Of a DNA stretch of 9,774 nt, positions 1 to 5,660 are shown piece after piece. The stretch's first letter is position 1; each line of letters starts with the position of its first letter. The position numbers and the translations under genes are program-made. This DNA comes from Methanofollis sp. (lineage in GTDB: Archaea > Halobacteriota > Methanomicrobia > Methanomicrobiales > Methanofollaceae): contig JAQVHG010000067.1 of assembly GCA_028696365.1 (NCBI GenBank), positions 1 through 9,774 of the forward strand, in the 5' to 3' direction. The notes beneath the pieces are model-generated. The model ran no database searches. It was not told the origin of the DNA and worked only from the letters and a program-made list of their open reading frames with translations.

Positions 1-141
1 GATTTCGACAGGCCAGGAAGGCGAAGAGGACATAAAAAGAGATCGTACTATGATGGAGGGGCAGGCCGATACGTAGGTCCAAAAAAAGTATACACTCACC
101 TATTGGTTCGCCACAGAGAGATCAATCCACAGGCCCCCTAA
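1..141 (+). CDS. possible 3' end of an unidentified basic protein, cut by the window edge
   Basis: Frame 1 is open from the first base to a TAA at 139-141, giving a 46-residue C-terminal fragment rich in Arg, Lys, Gly and Tyr (it begins DFDRPGRRGHKKRSYYDGG and ends EINPQAP). Basic Gly/Arg/Tyr tails of this kind occur on small archaeal nucleic-acid-binding proteins, but I do not recognise a domain. It would run convergent to the response regulator whose stop is at 181, leaving about 40 bases between them. An open frame of this length can arise by chance and the start lies outside the window, so this is a weak call. Confidence 0.35.
   Translation, partial: DFDRPGRRRGHKKRSYYDGGAGRYVGPKKVYTHLLVRHREINPQAP
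81..87 (-). terminator. T7 tract downstream of the response-regulator gene
   Basis: On the minus strand seven consecutive T residues follow the response-regulator stop codon by about 94 bases. Archaeal transcription commonly ends at oligo-T stretches without a required hairpin, so this is the nearest plausible stop for the 1181-181 unit. No strong stem-loop precedes it. If the left-edge open frame is real, the tract also lies inside that frame. Confidence 0.3.
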
Positions 142-180
142 CACCGCATCCTGAGAGTGTGGCATGGATCACCCCTGAGC

Positions 181-807
181 CTACCTCTCCTGGAGTGCCT
201 TGATATGTGCTTTGATCTGTTTGAGCCGATTCTCCTGAAACTTGATGCTGTTCTCCATGTTCTTGATCGCAAGCGAGATCTTCTCGCTCGCTTTGGAGTC
301 GTTGATATTGTAGGTAGTCTCAAGAATACGTAGCAGACGTGCGTTCACATCGACTCCCTTTGCAAGCCTGACATATTCATCGATCAGGTGCTGGTCGAGC
401 CCGACCCGCTGCGCGTTCTCGACATCGCTCCTGATAATCTCCCGACGCTGGAGAACTCGTTCAATCGCCTGGTACAACTCACGATGGGTGATCGGTTTGA
501 GGATATAGTCCTCGATATATGATCCATATCCCTCAGCTTCATCGGGAGTCAGTTGCTTGGCAGTCAACATCAACACAGGAACATCCCTGGTCTTCGGGTT
601 GATCTTGATGTTCTCGAGTGTCTCCCAGCCATCTATCGGCTCCATCATGATGTCCAAGAGGATGAGGTCAGGAGTCACGGTCTTGAGGATCTCAAGACCC
701 TCTTCTCCACTGTAGGCTGCAATGGCCCGATAACCTCCTCGTTCCAACATCGTAACGAAGACATCTACGATGAAAGGACTGTCGTCGATCACCATGACGG
801 AGTACAT
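181..807 (-). CDS. response regulator with N-terminal receiver domain and helical C-terminal output of unknown type
   Basis: A 208-residue two-component response regulator. Residues 1-120 form a CheY-like receiver: acidic pair D8-D9, phospho-acceptor D52 in the LLLDIMM strand, T82 in MLTA, and K104 in the YILKP motif, so every residue needed for phosphorylation and switching is present. Residues 125-208 are mostly helical and end in a probable coiled coil (about 173-207); there is no recognisable DNA-binding, GGDEF or methylesterase domain, so the output is probably protein-protein contact. The ATG overlaps the upstream Roadblock stop by one base (TAATG) and is preceded by GGAGGT at 819-814, six bases away, which points to translational coupling. 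No histidine kinase gene is in the window. Family assignment is firm; the partner is unknown. Confidence 0.93.
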   Translation of the reverse strand: MYSVMVIDDSPFIVDVFVTMLERGGYRAIAAYSGEEGLEILKTVTPDLILLDIMMEPIDGWETLENIKINPKTRDVPVLMLTAKQLTPDEAEGYGSYIEDYILKPITHRELYQAIERVLQRREIIRSDVENAQRVGLDQHLIDEYVRLAKGVDVNARLLRILETTYNINDSKASEKISLAIKNMENSIKFQENRLKQIKAHIKALQER

Positions 808-1181
808 TACAGTACCTCCGCGATCTCGTGCGCGATCTCTGTGAGGGAGGTATAGATCTTTTCGTGGTCGGTGTTGTCGTCGACTACTGCTGCAATTAGT
901 GTCCGCTCCCCTGCACCGATCACCATCAGCGACGCCCCCTCGCTGGTGGCCACAATCTTTTGGGGGGGATGGACGTGTGCGATGCTGGCGGCTGCTTCGG
1001 CGGATGCGAGGAGTGTTGCACTCATCGCGGCGAAAGAGGGTGCTGATATCCCGTCAGGAAACGCCTTGCCGATCAAGATCCCGTCTCTTGAGGAGAGAGC
1101 GCAGGCCGAGACGCCCTCCACTCCCATGATGGCCTTGATAAACCGGTTGATCCTCTCCTTCAATCCCAGTTGTTCTGTCAT
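807..1181 (-). CDS. stand-alone Roadblock/LC7 domain protein
   Basis: A 124-residue protein consisting of one Roadblock/LC7 (MglB-like) fold: an N-terminal helix (about 5-18), the strand SACALSSRDGILIG, a long Ala-rich helix (FAAMSATLLASAEAAASI), the strand pair KIVATSEGASLMVIGAG and TLIAAVVDD, and a C-terminal helix. Roadblock proteins dimerise and in bacteria (MglB) and archaea regulate or scaffold small GTPases or other NTPases; which partner applies here is not shown. I chose the ATG at 1181 with AAGGT at 1195-1191 as ribosome site; a GTG two codons upstream (1187) with GAGGT at 1200-1196 is nearly as good. It is first in a two-gene unit with the response regulator, divergent from an operon holding a second Roadblock-like protein and a MinD ATPase. 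Confidence 0.88.
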   Translation of the reverse strand: MTEQLGLKERINRFIKAIMGVEGVSACALSSRDGILIGKAFPDGISAPSFAAMSATLLASAEAAASIAHVHPPQKIVATSEGASLMVIGAGERTLIAAVVDDNTDHEKIYTSLTEIAHEIAEVL

Positions 1182-1233
1182 GCCCACCGTACCTTACCTC
1201 TGCTCATATAACATTTTTTGCTTTCTCTCAATC

Positions 1234-1240
1234 TTAATAT
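1234..1240 (-). promoter_or_regulatory. candidate TATA box for the Roadblock/response-regulator unit
   Basis: On the minus strand the run ATATTAA lies about 55 bases before the Roadblock ATG. With the usual archaeal TATA-to-start distance of about 26 bases, transcription would begin near 1211, leaving a leader of about 30 bases that includes the AAGGT/GAGGT ribosome sites. The whole region is AT-rich, so other boxes are possible. Confidence 0.35.
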
Positions 1241-1443
1241 GAGGCGTACCCTCCGATAAAATAAGTCCAGATCTTCTTTCCAAGCCCCATCTATGATATT
1301 TGTTGAAATTTTTGGATTTTTTATCTTTTTAATCCGATTTGCTCGATTTCCAACTCCAGTCAGAATATTCCGTTTGAAAATCTCCATTTTCCATGTCAGA
1401 GCAACAAAATATGATAATACCCAATAGATATATTCTTATCTAA

Positions 1444-1499
1444 CTCCCATTAACATCATATCATCACATATATTTTGTTCTATTTGCTCCAATTAACAT
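1444..1499 (+). repeat. pair of 13-base direct repeats upstream of the plus-strand operon
   Basis: CTCCCATTAACAT at 1444-1456 recurs as CTCCAATTAACAT at 1487-1499 with one mismatch and a start-to-start distance of 43 bases, close to four turns of B-DNA. The second copy lies directly next to the proposed TATA box of the plus-strand operon. The arrangement would suit an operator bound cooperatively on one face of the helix; the AT-rich background makes coincidence possible. Confidence 0.35.
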
Positions 1500-1511
1500 A
1501 TAGTTATAATA
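1500..1511 (+). promoter_or_regulatory. candidate TATA box of the DUF2226-like/MinD operon
   Basis: The run around TAGTTATAATA (1501-1511) sits about 25-30 bases before the ATG at 1535. This is the normal distance from an archaeal TATA box to the transcription start, so the mRNA would begin at or within a few bases of the start codon. That agrees with the lack of any Shine-Dalgarno match in the bases before 1535 and suggests a leaderless transcript. Confidence 0.45.
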
Positions 1512-1534
1512 TCTACAAACGCTACAACCTAGTA

Positions 1535-2542
1535 ATGGATATTCCGAGAGGTCACTTCTCTTCCATCAAGCGAGATATTCCTTTGTCTTCCATACTTGCT
1601 GAAATGGCAGAGACCTCGTTCTCAGGTTATGCAATGGCAAACCATGAAGGTGCATCAATTTCGTTAGTGTTCTCTGAAGGCGCCTGCATTCTCGCTGAAT
1701 ATCAGGATCTACAGGGCGTTCGTGCATGGGACGCAATCAAGGCACTTAAAGGTCCAGTCGAAGTAGCCCTCTATCTCCTAACTGATCCACAGATCAGTCT
1801 GGCAGCCGAGTTCAACGTAAAGGCTGCTGTCCCCCTACACGAAAAACGGCCCAAAGAACGTCCCGTAGAAAAGAATTCAGAGCCAGCACCGTCACAGGAT
1901 CCAGACGACACCCATCTTCAGGTTCCCAGGGGTAAACTCATTGAGATCAGGCAAGACGAGATCGCCCCAAAGATTCTCGAAGAACTGGATCTCACCGGTC
2001 TCACGGGATATGCCATTTTTAACTTAGATTCCAAGAGTTATACCCTCGTTTTCTCAGGAGGGACCTGTGTCCTTGCAGAGGGAGGGCGTGAACGCGGCAC
2101 TCCTGTTCTCAAGAAGGTACAGGAGATAAAGGTGCCAGGCGAGGTGGCCATCTATTCCTTAACTAACTCACAACTTGCCCTTGCCCAGGAGTTCAATCAA
2201 GGATACCAGGTGGAAGGCAATGGCGGGAATCGACTAACATCCCGTCCCATCCCTCCAGCGCGCAGGCACAAGAAGGAGGGTGTCGCCCCCACACCATCAC
2301 GGCCCGCCACCCAGGATGCAACCCTCAGACCAGGTTCTGAGAAACACCCTAAAAGAAAACGTCATCCTAAAGAGCCTGATGATGTGCCCCACGAGGATCC
2401 AGTCCTCAAGGACCTGGCAGCCCTCGATGCCATCGATGCTGATCAGATGGCGGTCGACCTGAAGGAGAATTACATCTCGATACTCGATCGCCTGGAACTT
2501 GGACATCTCGTAGGGAAAGACAAGAAAAAAGGAGTGAAGTAA
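1535..2542 (+). CDS. protein with tandem DUF2226-like domains and a conserved-looking C-terminal helix
   Basis: 335 residues. Two copies of one domain are visible by eye: residues 1-98 and 128-225 both start with a [IV]PRG[HK] turn, then a helix, then SGYA or TGYA, a [LV]VFS-x-G-[AT]-C-[IV]-LAE strand pair, a helix, and a closing G-[PE]-V-[AE]-[VI]-x-L-T-[DN]-x-Q-[LI]-[SA]-LA-x-EFN segment. This matches my memory of archaeal DUF2226 proteins, but the name needs a profile search. Residues 226-285 are a basic, Pro-rich linker (KRKRHPK), and 288-325 form a probable helix (LKDLAALDAIDADQMAVDLK). It has no signal peptide or membrane segment. I chose the ATG at 1535 because the domain starts there and the 20 preceding in-frame codons lie in AT-rich promoter-like DNA. 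It is first in a four-gene operon; the next gene starts four bases after its stop. Function unknown. Confidence 0.82.
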   Translation: MDIPRGHFSSIKRDIPLSSILAEMAETSFSGYAMANHEGASISLVFSEGACILAEYQDLQGVRAWDAIKALKGPVEVALYLLTDPQISLAAEFNVKAAVPLHEKRPKERPVEKNSEPAPSQDPDDTHLQVPRGKLIEIRQDEIAPKILEELDLTGLTGYAIFNLDSKSYTLVFSGGTCVLAEGGRERGTPVLKKVQEIKVPGEVAIYSLTNSQLALAQEFNQGYQVEGNGGNRLTSRPIPPARRHKKEGVAPTPSRPATQDATLRPGSEKHPKRKRHPKEPDDVPHEDPVLKDLAALDAIDADQMAVDLKENYISILDRLELGHLVGKDKKKGVK

Positions 2543-2546
2543 GAGT

Positions 2547-3152
2547 ATGGATGACGGAATGATGCTTGTTGTGCTGGGAGAGATCATAGTTGTTCTCCTT
2601 ACCCTGATCGGTGTTGGCATCGCTGGGTGCGTGCTCCAGTTGATCAGAGTCAGGGGCCTCCTCGAAGAGGTCAGGGCAGACACTCTGGAAACCCAGCAGG
2701 CCGGACGCCTGCGAGAGATGGTTGGGGGGACTGCAGTTCAGGGACCTGTCGATATGTTCAAACTCTTTAAACATATCCAGCGTTCCCGAGAAGTCGAATG
2801 GGAGAATCCACCCCGTGAGACTGAACTCATCGAAGGGAAGGCTGACATTATGGGGAGTATGAAAGCACTCTGTGAGAAGTATTATCTTGAAGCCTTCACG
2901 ATCTCAACCGACGACGGTCTCGTCGTTGCCTCTTCTGGTGGAGACGCCGGGGACGCAATCTCCGATGCTGCGAAATACAGTTACATCTTCACAGAAGGCG
3001 AGTACCCTGACGATCCCACGGTGATGCTCTTTGGCATCCAGCATAAGGGATCGAACCTGGTTGGCATCCTGCGCACTGAGCACAACATCCCTGAGCGGTG
3101 GGTACAGGACATGGAGCATGACGCAATCGCGATCCTGCAGCGGTGGCTGTAG
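2547..3152 (+). CDS. membrane-anchored Roadblock-like protein
   Basis: 201 residues. One strongly hydrophobic segment at about residues 6-33 (MLVVLGEIIVVLLTLIGVGIAGCVLQ region) should be a single transmembrane helix and is followed by a charged helical stalk (34-60). Residues 95-201 look like a Roadblock/LC7 fold: helix MGSMKALCEKYYLEA, strand FTISTDDGLVVASSGG, a helix, the strands VMLFGIQHKGSNLVGILR, and a closing helix QDMEHDAIAILQRWL. A membrane-tethered Roadblock domain could dock the soluble Roadblock protein or a cytosolic NTPase at the membrane. GGAGTGA at 2531-2537 lies nine bases before the ATG, and the gene starts four bases after the previous stop. The membrane call is firm; the Roadblock call rests on pattern and gene context. 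Confidence 0.8.
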   Translation: MDDGMMLVVLGEIIVVLLTLIGVGIAGCVLQLIRVRGLLEEVRADTLETQQAGRLREMVGGTAVQGPVDMFKLFKHIQRSREVEWENPPRETELIEGKADIMGSMKALCEKYYLEAFTISTDDGLVVASSGGDAGDAISDAAKYSYIFTEGEYPDDPTVMLFGIQHKGSNLVGILRTEHNIPERWVQDMEHDAIAILQRWL

Positions 3153-3203
3153 TCATTGTTGGAGAGCCACGTGAAGATACAGTGAAAAAGGACGAGGAAT
3201 GAG

Positions 3204-3989
3204 ATGATCAAAGCATATACGATCGCTTCAGGCAAGGGCGGAACGGGCAAGACAACCACGACGGTCAATCTCGGGACAGCACTCGCACAACTCGGCAAAG
3301 AAACCTACATCCTCGACGCTGACGTGGGCATGGCAAACATCGGGATCTTGCTTGGGCTTGAGAATGTCCCAGTGACCCTCCATGAAGTACTTGCCGGAAA
3401 GGCCACCATCGACGAGGCGATCTATGACGGTCCAGCCGGTCTGAAGGTGGTCCCCTGTGGGATCTCCCTCCAAGGATTTCAGGACTCGAATCCCGACAGT
3501 CTCCGTGATGTGATGCACGATCTCGTCAACCGGTGTGACTATCTCCTCATCGATGCCCCTGCAGGTATCAGTCGGGATGGGGTGGTCCCACTCGCCGTTG
3601 CCGATGAGGTGATCCTGGTGGTCAACCCCGAGATCTCCTCCATTGTGGACGCCCTCAAAACAAAGATCCTGACCGAACTGGTGGGCGGTCGCGTCCAGCA
3701 TGCTATCATTAACCGAGCCGGCAGAGACAATATCGATCTTGTCGAGCACAAGATCGAAAAAACACTGGGGGTCACGACTCTGGGTGCCGTCCCAGAAGAC
3801 TCTTTTGTCAGAGAATCGGCAGCGTACAAGACCCCTATGGTGATCAGACACCCGACGTGCCCTGCGTCGAGGGCGATCAAAAAGATCGCGGCAGAGATCG
3901 CGGGGTGCGAGTATCACGATGAGGGTGGCACCATGCGTGAAGGGTTCATTGACCGTCTTGCAAGAACATTGTTCAAGGTGAAGCATTAG
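3204..3989 (+). CDS. MinD/ParA-family ATPase with amphipathic membrane-targeting tail
   Basis: 261 residues, the usual MinD length. The deviant Walker A motif KGGTGKTT is at residues 11-18 with signature lysine K11; the A' motif DAD holds D38 and D40; Walker B is YLLIDAPAGI with D117. After a poorly conserved stretch the protein ends in GFIDRLARTLFKVKH (247-261), with F248, I249, L252, L256, F257 and V259 able to form a hydrophobic face opposite R251, R254, K258 and K260. This resembles the membrane-targeting helix of bacterial MinD, which dimerises on ATP binding and then holds the membrane. Archaeal MinD homologues are known to position surface structures; no cargo is seen here and no MinC or MinE. 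GAGG at 3194-3197 lies six bases before the ATG. It is third in the operon, between two membrane proteins. Confidence 0.92.
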   Translation: MIKAYTIASGKGGTGKTTTTVNLGTALAQLGKETYILDADVGMANIGILLGLENVPVTLHEVLAGKATIDEAIYDGPAGLKVVPCGISLQGFQDSNPDSLRDVMHDLVNRCDYLLIDAPAGISRDGVVPLAVADEVILVVNPEISSIVDALKTKILTELVGGRVQHAIINRAGRDNIDLVEHKIEKTLGVTTLGAVPEDSFVRESAAYKTPMVIRHPTCPASRAIKKIAAEIAGCEYHDEGGTMREGFIDRLARTLFKVKH

Positions 3990-3990
3990 A

Positions 3991-4203
3991 ATGACAGCAG
4001 AAGCATTTGACATGGGAGGGATTCTCCTCATTATCTTTGGAATCGTGATCGTGATCCAGCTCTTTATCATGTACGTTATGTACGTCAGGATCCAGCAGCT
4101 CCTCCATGAGGTGGACGCCCTTGGGAGCAGGATGCAGATTACGGACAGTGAACTTGAAGCACTCACAAAGAATGTGGAGAAGTTTAAAGAACTCAGGATC
4201 TGA
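3991..4203 (+). CDS. small membrane protein with coiled-coil tail
   Basis: 70 residues: a hydrophobic segment at about 9-32 (GGILLIIFGIVIVIQLFIMYVM) that should span the membrane once, then a charged heptad-like helix at 33-70 (LLHEVDALGSRMQ, LEALTKNVEKF) likely to form a coiled coil. The ATG comes one base after the MinD stop, and AAGGTGA at 3974-3980 inside the MinD gene is a good ribosome site ten bases away, so it is almost certainly co-translated with MinD. Its architecture echoes the membrane anchor plus stalk of the Roadblock-like protein two genes upstream. A membrane partner or activator of the ATPase is a reasonable guess from position only; I recognise no family. Confidence 0.78.
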   Translation: MTAEAFDMGGILLIIFGIVIVIQLFIMYVMYVRIQQLLHEVDALGSRMQITDSELEALTKNVEKFKELRI

Positions 4204-4236
4204 TTGGCCAATATGTTCTGGAATTGGCTCTGTAAA

Positions 4237-4266
4237 GACTCACGATCTCGGACAAGAGCGTGAGTC
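4237..4266 (+). terminator. stem-loop downstream of the MinD operon
   Basis: GACTCACG (4237-4244) pairs perfectly with CGTGAGTC (4259-4266), and inside it CTC (4247-4249) can pair with GAG (4256-4258) across a two-base bulge. It starts 33 bases after the last stop codon of the operon. No T tract follows immediately; the nearest is TTTTT at about 4326-4330. It may protect the mRNA 3' end or help termination. Confidence 0.4.
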
Positions 4267-4411
4267 GCTCATGTCTTCAAAGCCATCCGTCCAGTGAATA
4301 GATTCCTACTGAACCCACTAAGCCCATTTTTGTGAATGGTGCCACTTTGTCAGCAGTTCAGACAGCCTGCGCACCCCCCACTCCTACCTGGCATATCCCT
4401 GGACGGAAGAG

Positions 4412-4421
4412 TACATATATC
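4412..4421 (+). promoter_or_regulatory. TATA box of the tRNA-Pro gene
   Basis: TACATATATC lies about 32 bases (centre to centre of the mature 5' end) before the tRNA. With the usual archaeal spacing the transcript starts near 4442, leaving about six leader bases for RNase P to remove. It is the only strong TATA-like run in the 240 bases before the tRNA. Confidence 0.55.
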
Positions 4422-4447
4422 GTGGAGTCGAATAGTAATGAGTCATT

Positions 4448-4522
4448 GGGGTCATAGGGTAGCCTGGACCATCCTAGGAGACTGGGGGTCTTCTGACCCG
4501 CGTTCGAATCGCGGTGACCCCA
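4448..4522 (+). tRNA. tRNA-Pro, anticodon GGG
   Basis: A 75-base cloverleaf. The acceptor stem GGGGTCA (4448-4454) pairs with TGACCCC (4515-4521), with discriminator A at 4522. The D arm runs GGGTAGCCTGGACCA. The anticodon stem GGAGA pairs with TCTTC (one G-T pair) around the loop CTGGGGG, which places T at position 33 and GGG at 34-36, reading CCC and CCU proline codons. The T arm is CCGCG-TTCGAAT-CGCGG. No CCA is encoded, so CCA-adding enzyme is needed. No intron is seen. The D-arm start and acceptor GGGG fit archaeal proline tRNAs. Confidence 0.94.
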
Positions 4523-4523
4523 T

Positions 4524-4544
4524 TCCTTTGTTTTTGGTGTTTTT
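4524..4544 (+). terminator. T-rich tract between tRNA-Pro and the DUF89 gene
   Basis: Directly after the tRNA 3' end comes a tract of almost only T with a few G and C, ending at the next start codon. It can serve as an oligo-T terminator for the tRNA, yet it also contains the only ribosome-site match (GGTG, 4536-4539) of the downstream gene, so termination is probably incomplete or the gene has an internal promoter within the tRNA. Confidence 0.4.
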
Positions 4545-5402
4545 ATGAAATTTCAGCCACGATGTACTGAATGTCTCCTCTCCCGTGTCGTCTATGAAGC
4601 AGGTCTGGTGCTCGATGACCAGAATCGGATCGAGGCGATACGCCGGACTGCTGAGGTGGTCCTGAATGAGGGGAAGGACAGCGGAATTGCCGCCCCGGTC
4701 ATCGCAAGCGCGGTACACCGGTGTGCCTACGAGATGATCGGCTCAGACGATCCTTACTCTGAACTCAAGCGGCAGAACAATACCGATGCCCTCGCTGCTG
4801 CAAAGGTGGTCGAGCCTCGTCTCTCGACTTTCAGGGACTATGTCTGCGCAGCGGTGCTTGCCAATACCTTCGACTATGGCGTCCAGTCGCATCATGTGAC
4901 CGACGACTTTCTTGCATTCTTTGACGAAGAGTTCTCGAAGGGCCTGACCATCGATGAGACCGATGCGATCCTCCCCCTCTGCGACCGGGTGGTGTACCTG
5001 ACAGACAACTGCGGCGAGGTGGTCTTCGACCGGCTCCTGATCCAGTATCTCAAGAAAGCCGGGGCCGAAGTGACGGTCGTGGTACGGGGTGCCCCTATCC
5101 TCAACGACGCCACACTCAAGGACGCTCATGCCCTAGAACTAGACACGCTTGCCGACCGTCTGCTCACGACGACGGCAGGCGAGCGCGAACTCGGGGTGAA
5201 CCTGGACGTGGCCACGCCTGAACTGCTCGAGGCCCTTGACCAGTGTACACTGGTCATCGCCAAGGGGATGGCAAACTATGAGTCCCTCACCGAGTATGAT
5301 GACTTCCCGCCGGTCGCGCATATGATGGCAGTCAAGTGCGAGACGATCGCAGAGATGGTCAAGGTGCCAAAGGGCTCGCGGGTTGCCCTTCTCAGGGAGT
5401 AA
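4545..5402 (+). CDS. DUF89 / ARMT1-like metal-dependent damage-control phosphatase
   Basis: 285 residues, the usual size of archaeal DUF89 proteins. It opens with a CxxC pair (C7, C10), typical of the prokaryotic subfamily. The metal-site motifs are present: YLTDNCGEVVFD at 151-162 (D154, N155, D162), VRGAPILNDAT at 170-180, and the IAKGMANYE motif at 238-246 (K240, N244, E246). Members of this family are metal-dependent phosphatases acting on reactive phospho-metabolites such as sugar phosphates; the exact substrate here is unknown. It is probably cytosolic, with no membrane segment. The ATG has GGTG five bases upstream and no space for its own TATA box after the tRNA, which ends 22 bases earlier. 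Family call firm, substrate open. Confidence 0.9.
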   Translation: MKFQPRCTECLLSRVVYEAGLVLDDQNRIEAIRRTAEVVLNEGKDSGIAAPVIASAVHRCAYEMIGSDDPYSELKRQNNTDALAAAKVVEPRLSTFRDYVCAAVLANTFDYGVQSHHVTDDFLAFFDEEFSKGLTIDETDAILPLCDRVVYLTDNCGEVVFDRLLIQYLKKAGAEVTVVVRGAPILNDATLKDAHALELDTLADRLLTTTAGERELGVNLDVATPELLEALDQCTLVIAKGMANYESLTEYDDFPPVAHMMAVKCETIAEMVKVPKGSRVALLRE

Positions 5403-5415
5403 ACTCCCTCGGCCT

Positions 5416-5490
5416 TGTAGAAACCTCTGGATGGAACTCTCTGGCAGGGGGCCGCGCCGCCCCCCGCAAAGACAGCCATCCGGAGGGTTT
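5416..5490 (+). repeat. GC-rich fold-back repeat, copy 1
   Basis: An extended imperfect hairpin right after the DUF89 stop. The outer arms are 5422-5435 (AAACCTCTGGATGG) and 5476-5490 (its near-complement, ending GGAGGGTTT); the inner stem is GGGGGC and GCCCCC around a CGCGCC-type loop at about 5449-5466. The 5' half (TGTAGAAACCTCTGGATG, then a CTCTCTGGC block and a G run) recurs at 6018-6054, so this is a repeat family and not just a terminator. The transcript of the DUF89 gene would end in this structure. Confidence 0.65.
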
Positions 5491-5598
5491 ACCATGAGGT
5501 CATCCCAAAACTCTCCGGCCCTCCTCCTCACCGATTGAGAGCGATTGGATGACAATGAAGAGATCCCAACTTTTTCATCGCGCACCCATGCATTCGTC

Positions 5599-5648
5599 AC
5601 CTTCCCCCACGCCCCGAACCCCTGGGATGGCGATGGGGACGGGAAGGT
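5599..5648. repeat. inverted repeat before the small reading frame
   Basis: ACCTTCCC (5599-5606) is the exact complement of GGGAAGGT (5641-5648), and CCCC at 5612-5615 can pair with GGGG at 5635-5638 inside it. The right arm includes the AAGGT that would be the ribosome site of the 5661 frame, so if that frame is translated the stem would mask its ribosome site. Confidence 0.4.
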
Positions 5649-5660
5649 AGAGATAAGATC

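Larger units (their letters stand above)
1182..1534. other. AT-rich divergent intergenic region between the two signalling units
   Basis: About 350 bases without a convincing gene separate the minus-strand Roadblock gene from the plus-strand DUF2226-like gene. It is much richer in A and T than the flanking coding DNA, which suits a shared regulatory region for two divergent units. It holds candidate TATA boxes for both directions and an imperfect 13-base direct repeat (1444-1456 and 1487-1499). The only longer reading frame, on the minus strand (1387-1178), looks like chance. Confidence 0.6.

Noticed and set aside
1178..1387. 69-codon minus-strand frame ending in an ATGA overlap with the Roadblock start
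   Set aside because: The ATGA overlap looks like translational coupling, but the frame is read from AT-rich promoter-like DNA, is rich in Lys, Asn and Ile, has no ribosome site, and covers the likely TATA box.
1475..1534. N-terminal extension of the DUF2226-like protein from an ATG at 1475
   Set aside because: The 20 extra residues do not belong to the repeated domain, which begins at MDIPRG, and the DNA there is AT-rich and promoter-like.
3228..4211. Long minus-strand frame opposite the MinD gene
   Set aside because: It mirrors a clearly coding plus-strand gene in GC-biased DNA, shows no domain pattern, and also runs over the next small gene.
4448..4522. tRNA gene as an integration site for a mobile element
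   Set aside because: I saw no integrase gene in the window and no obvious repeat of the tRNA 3' end downstream.
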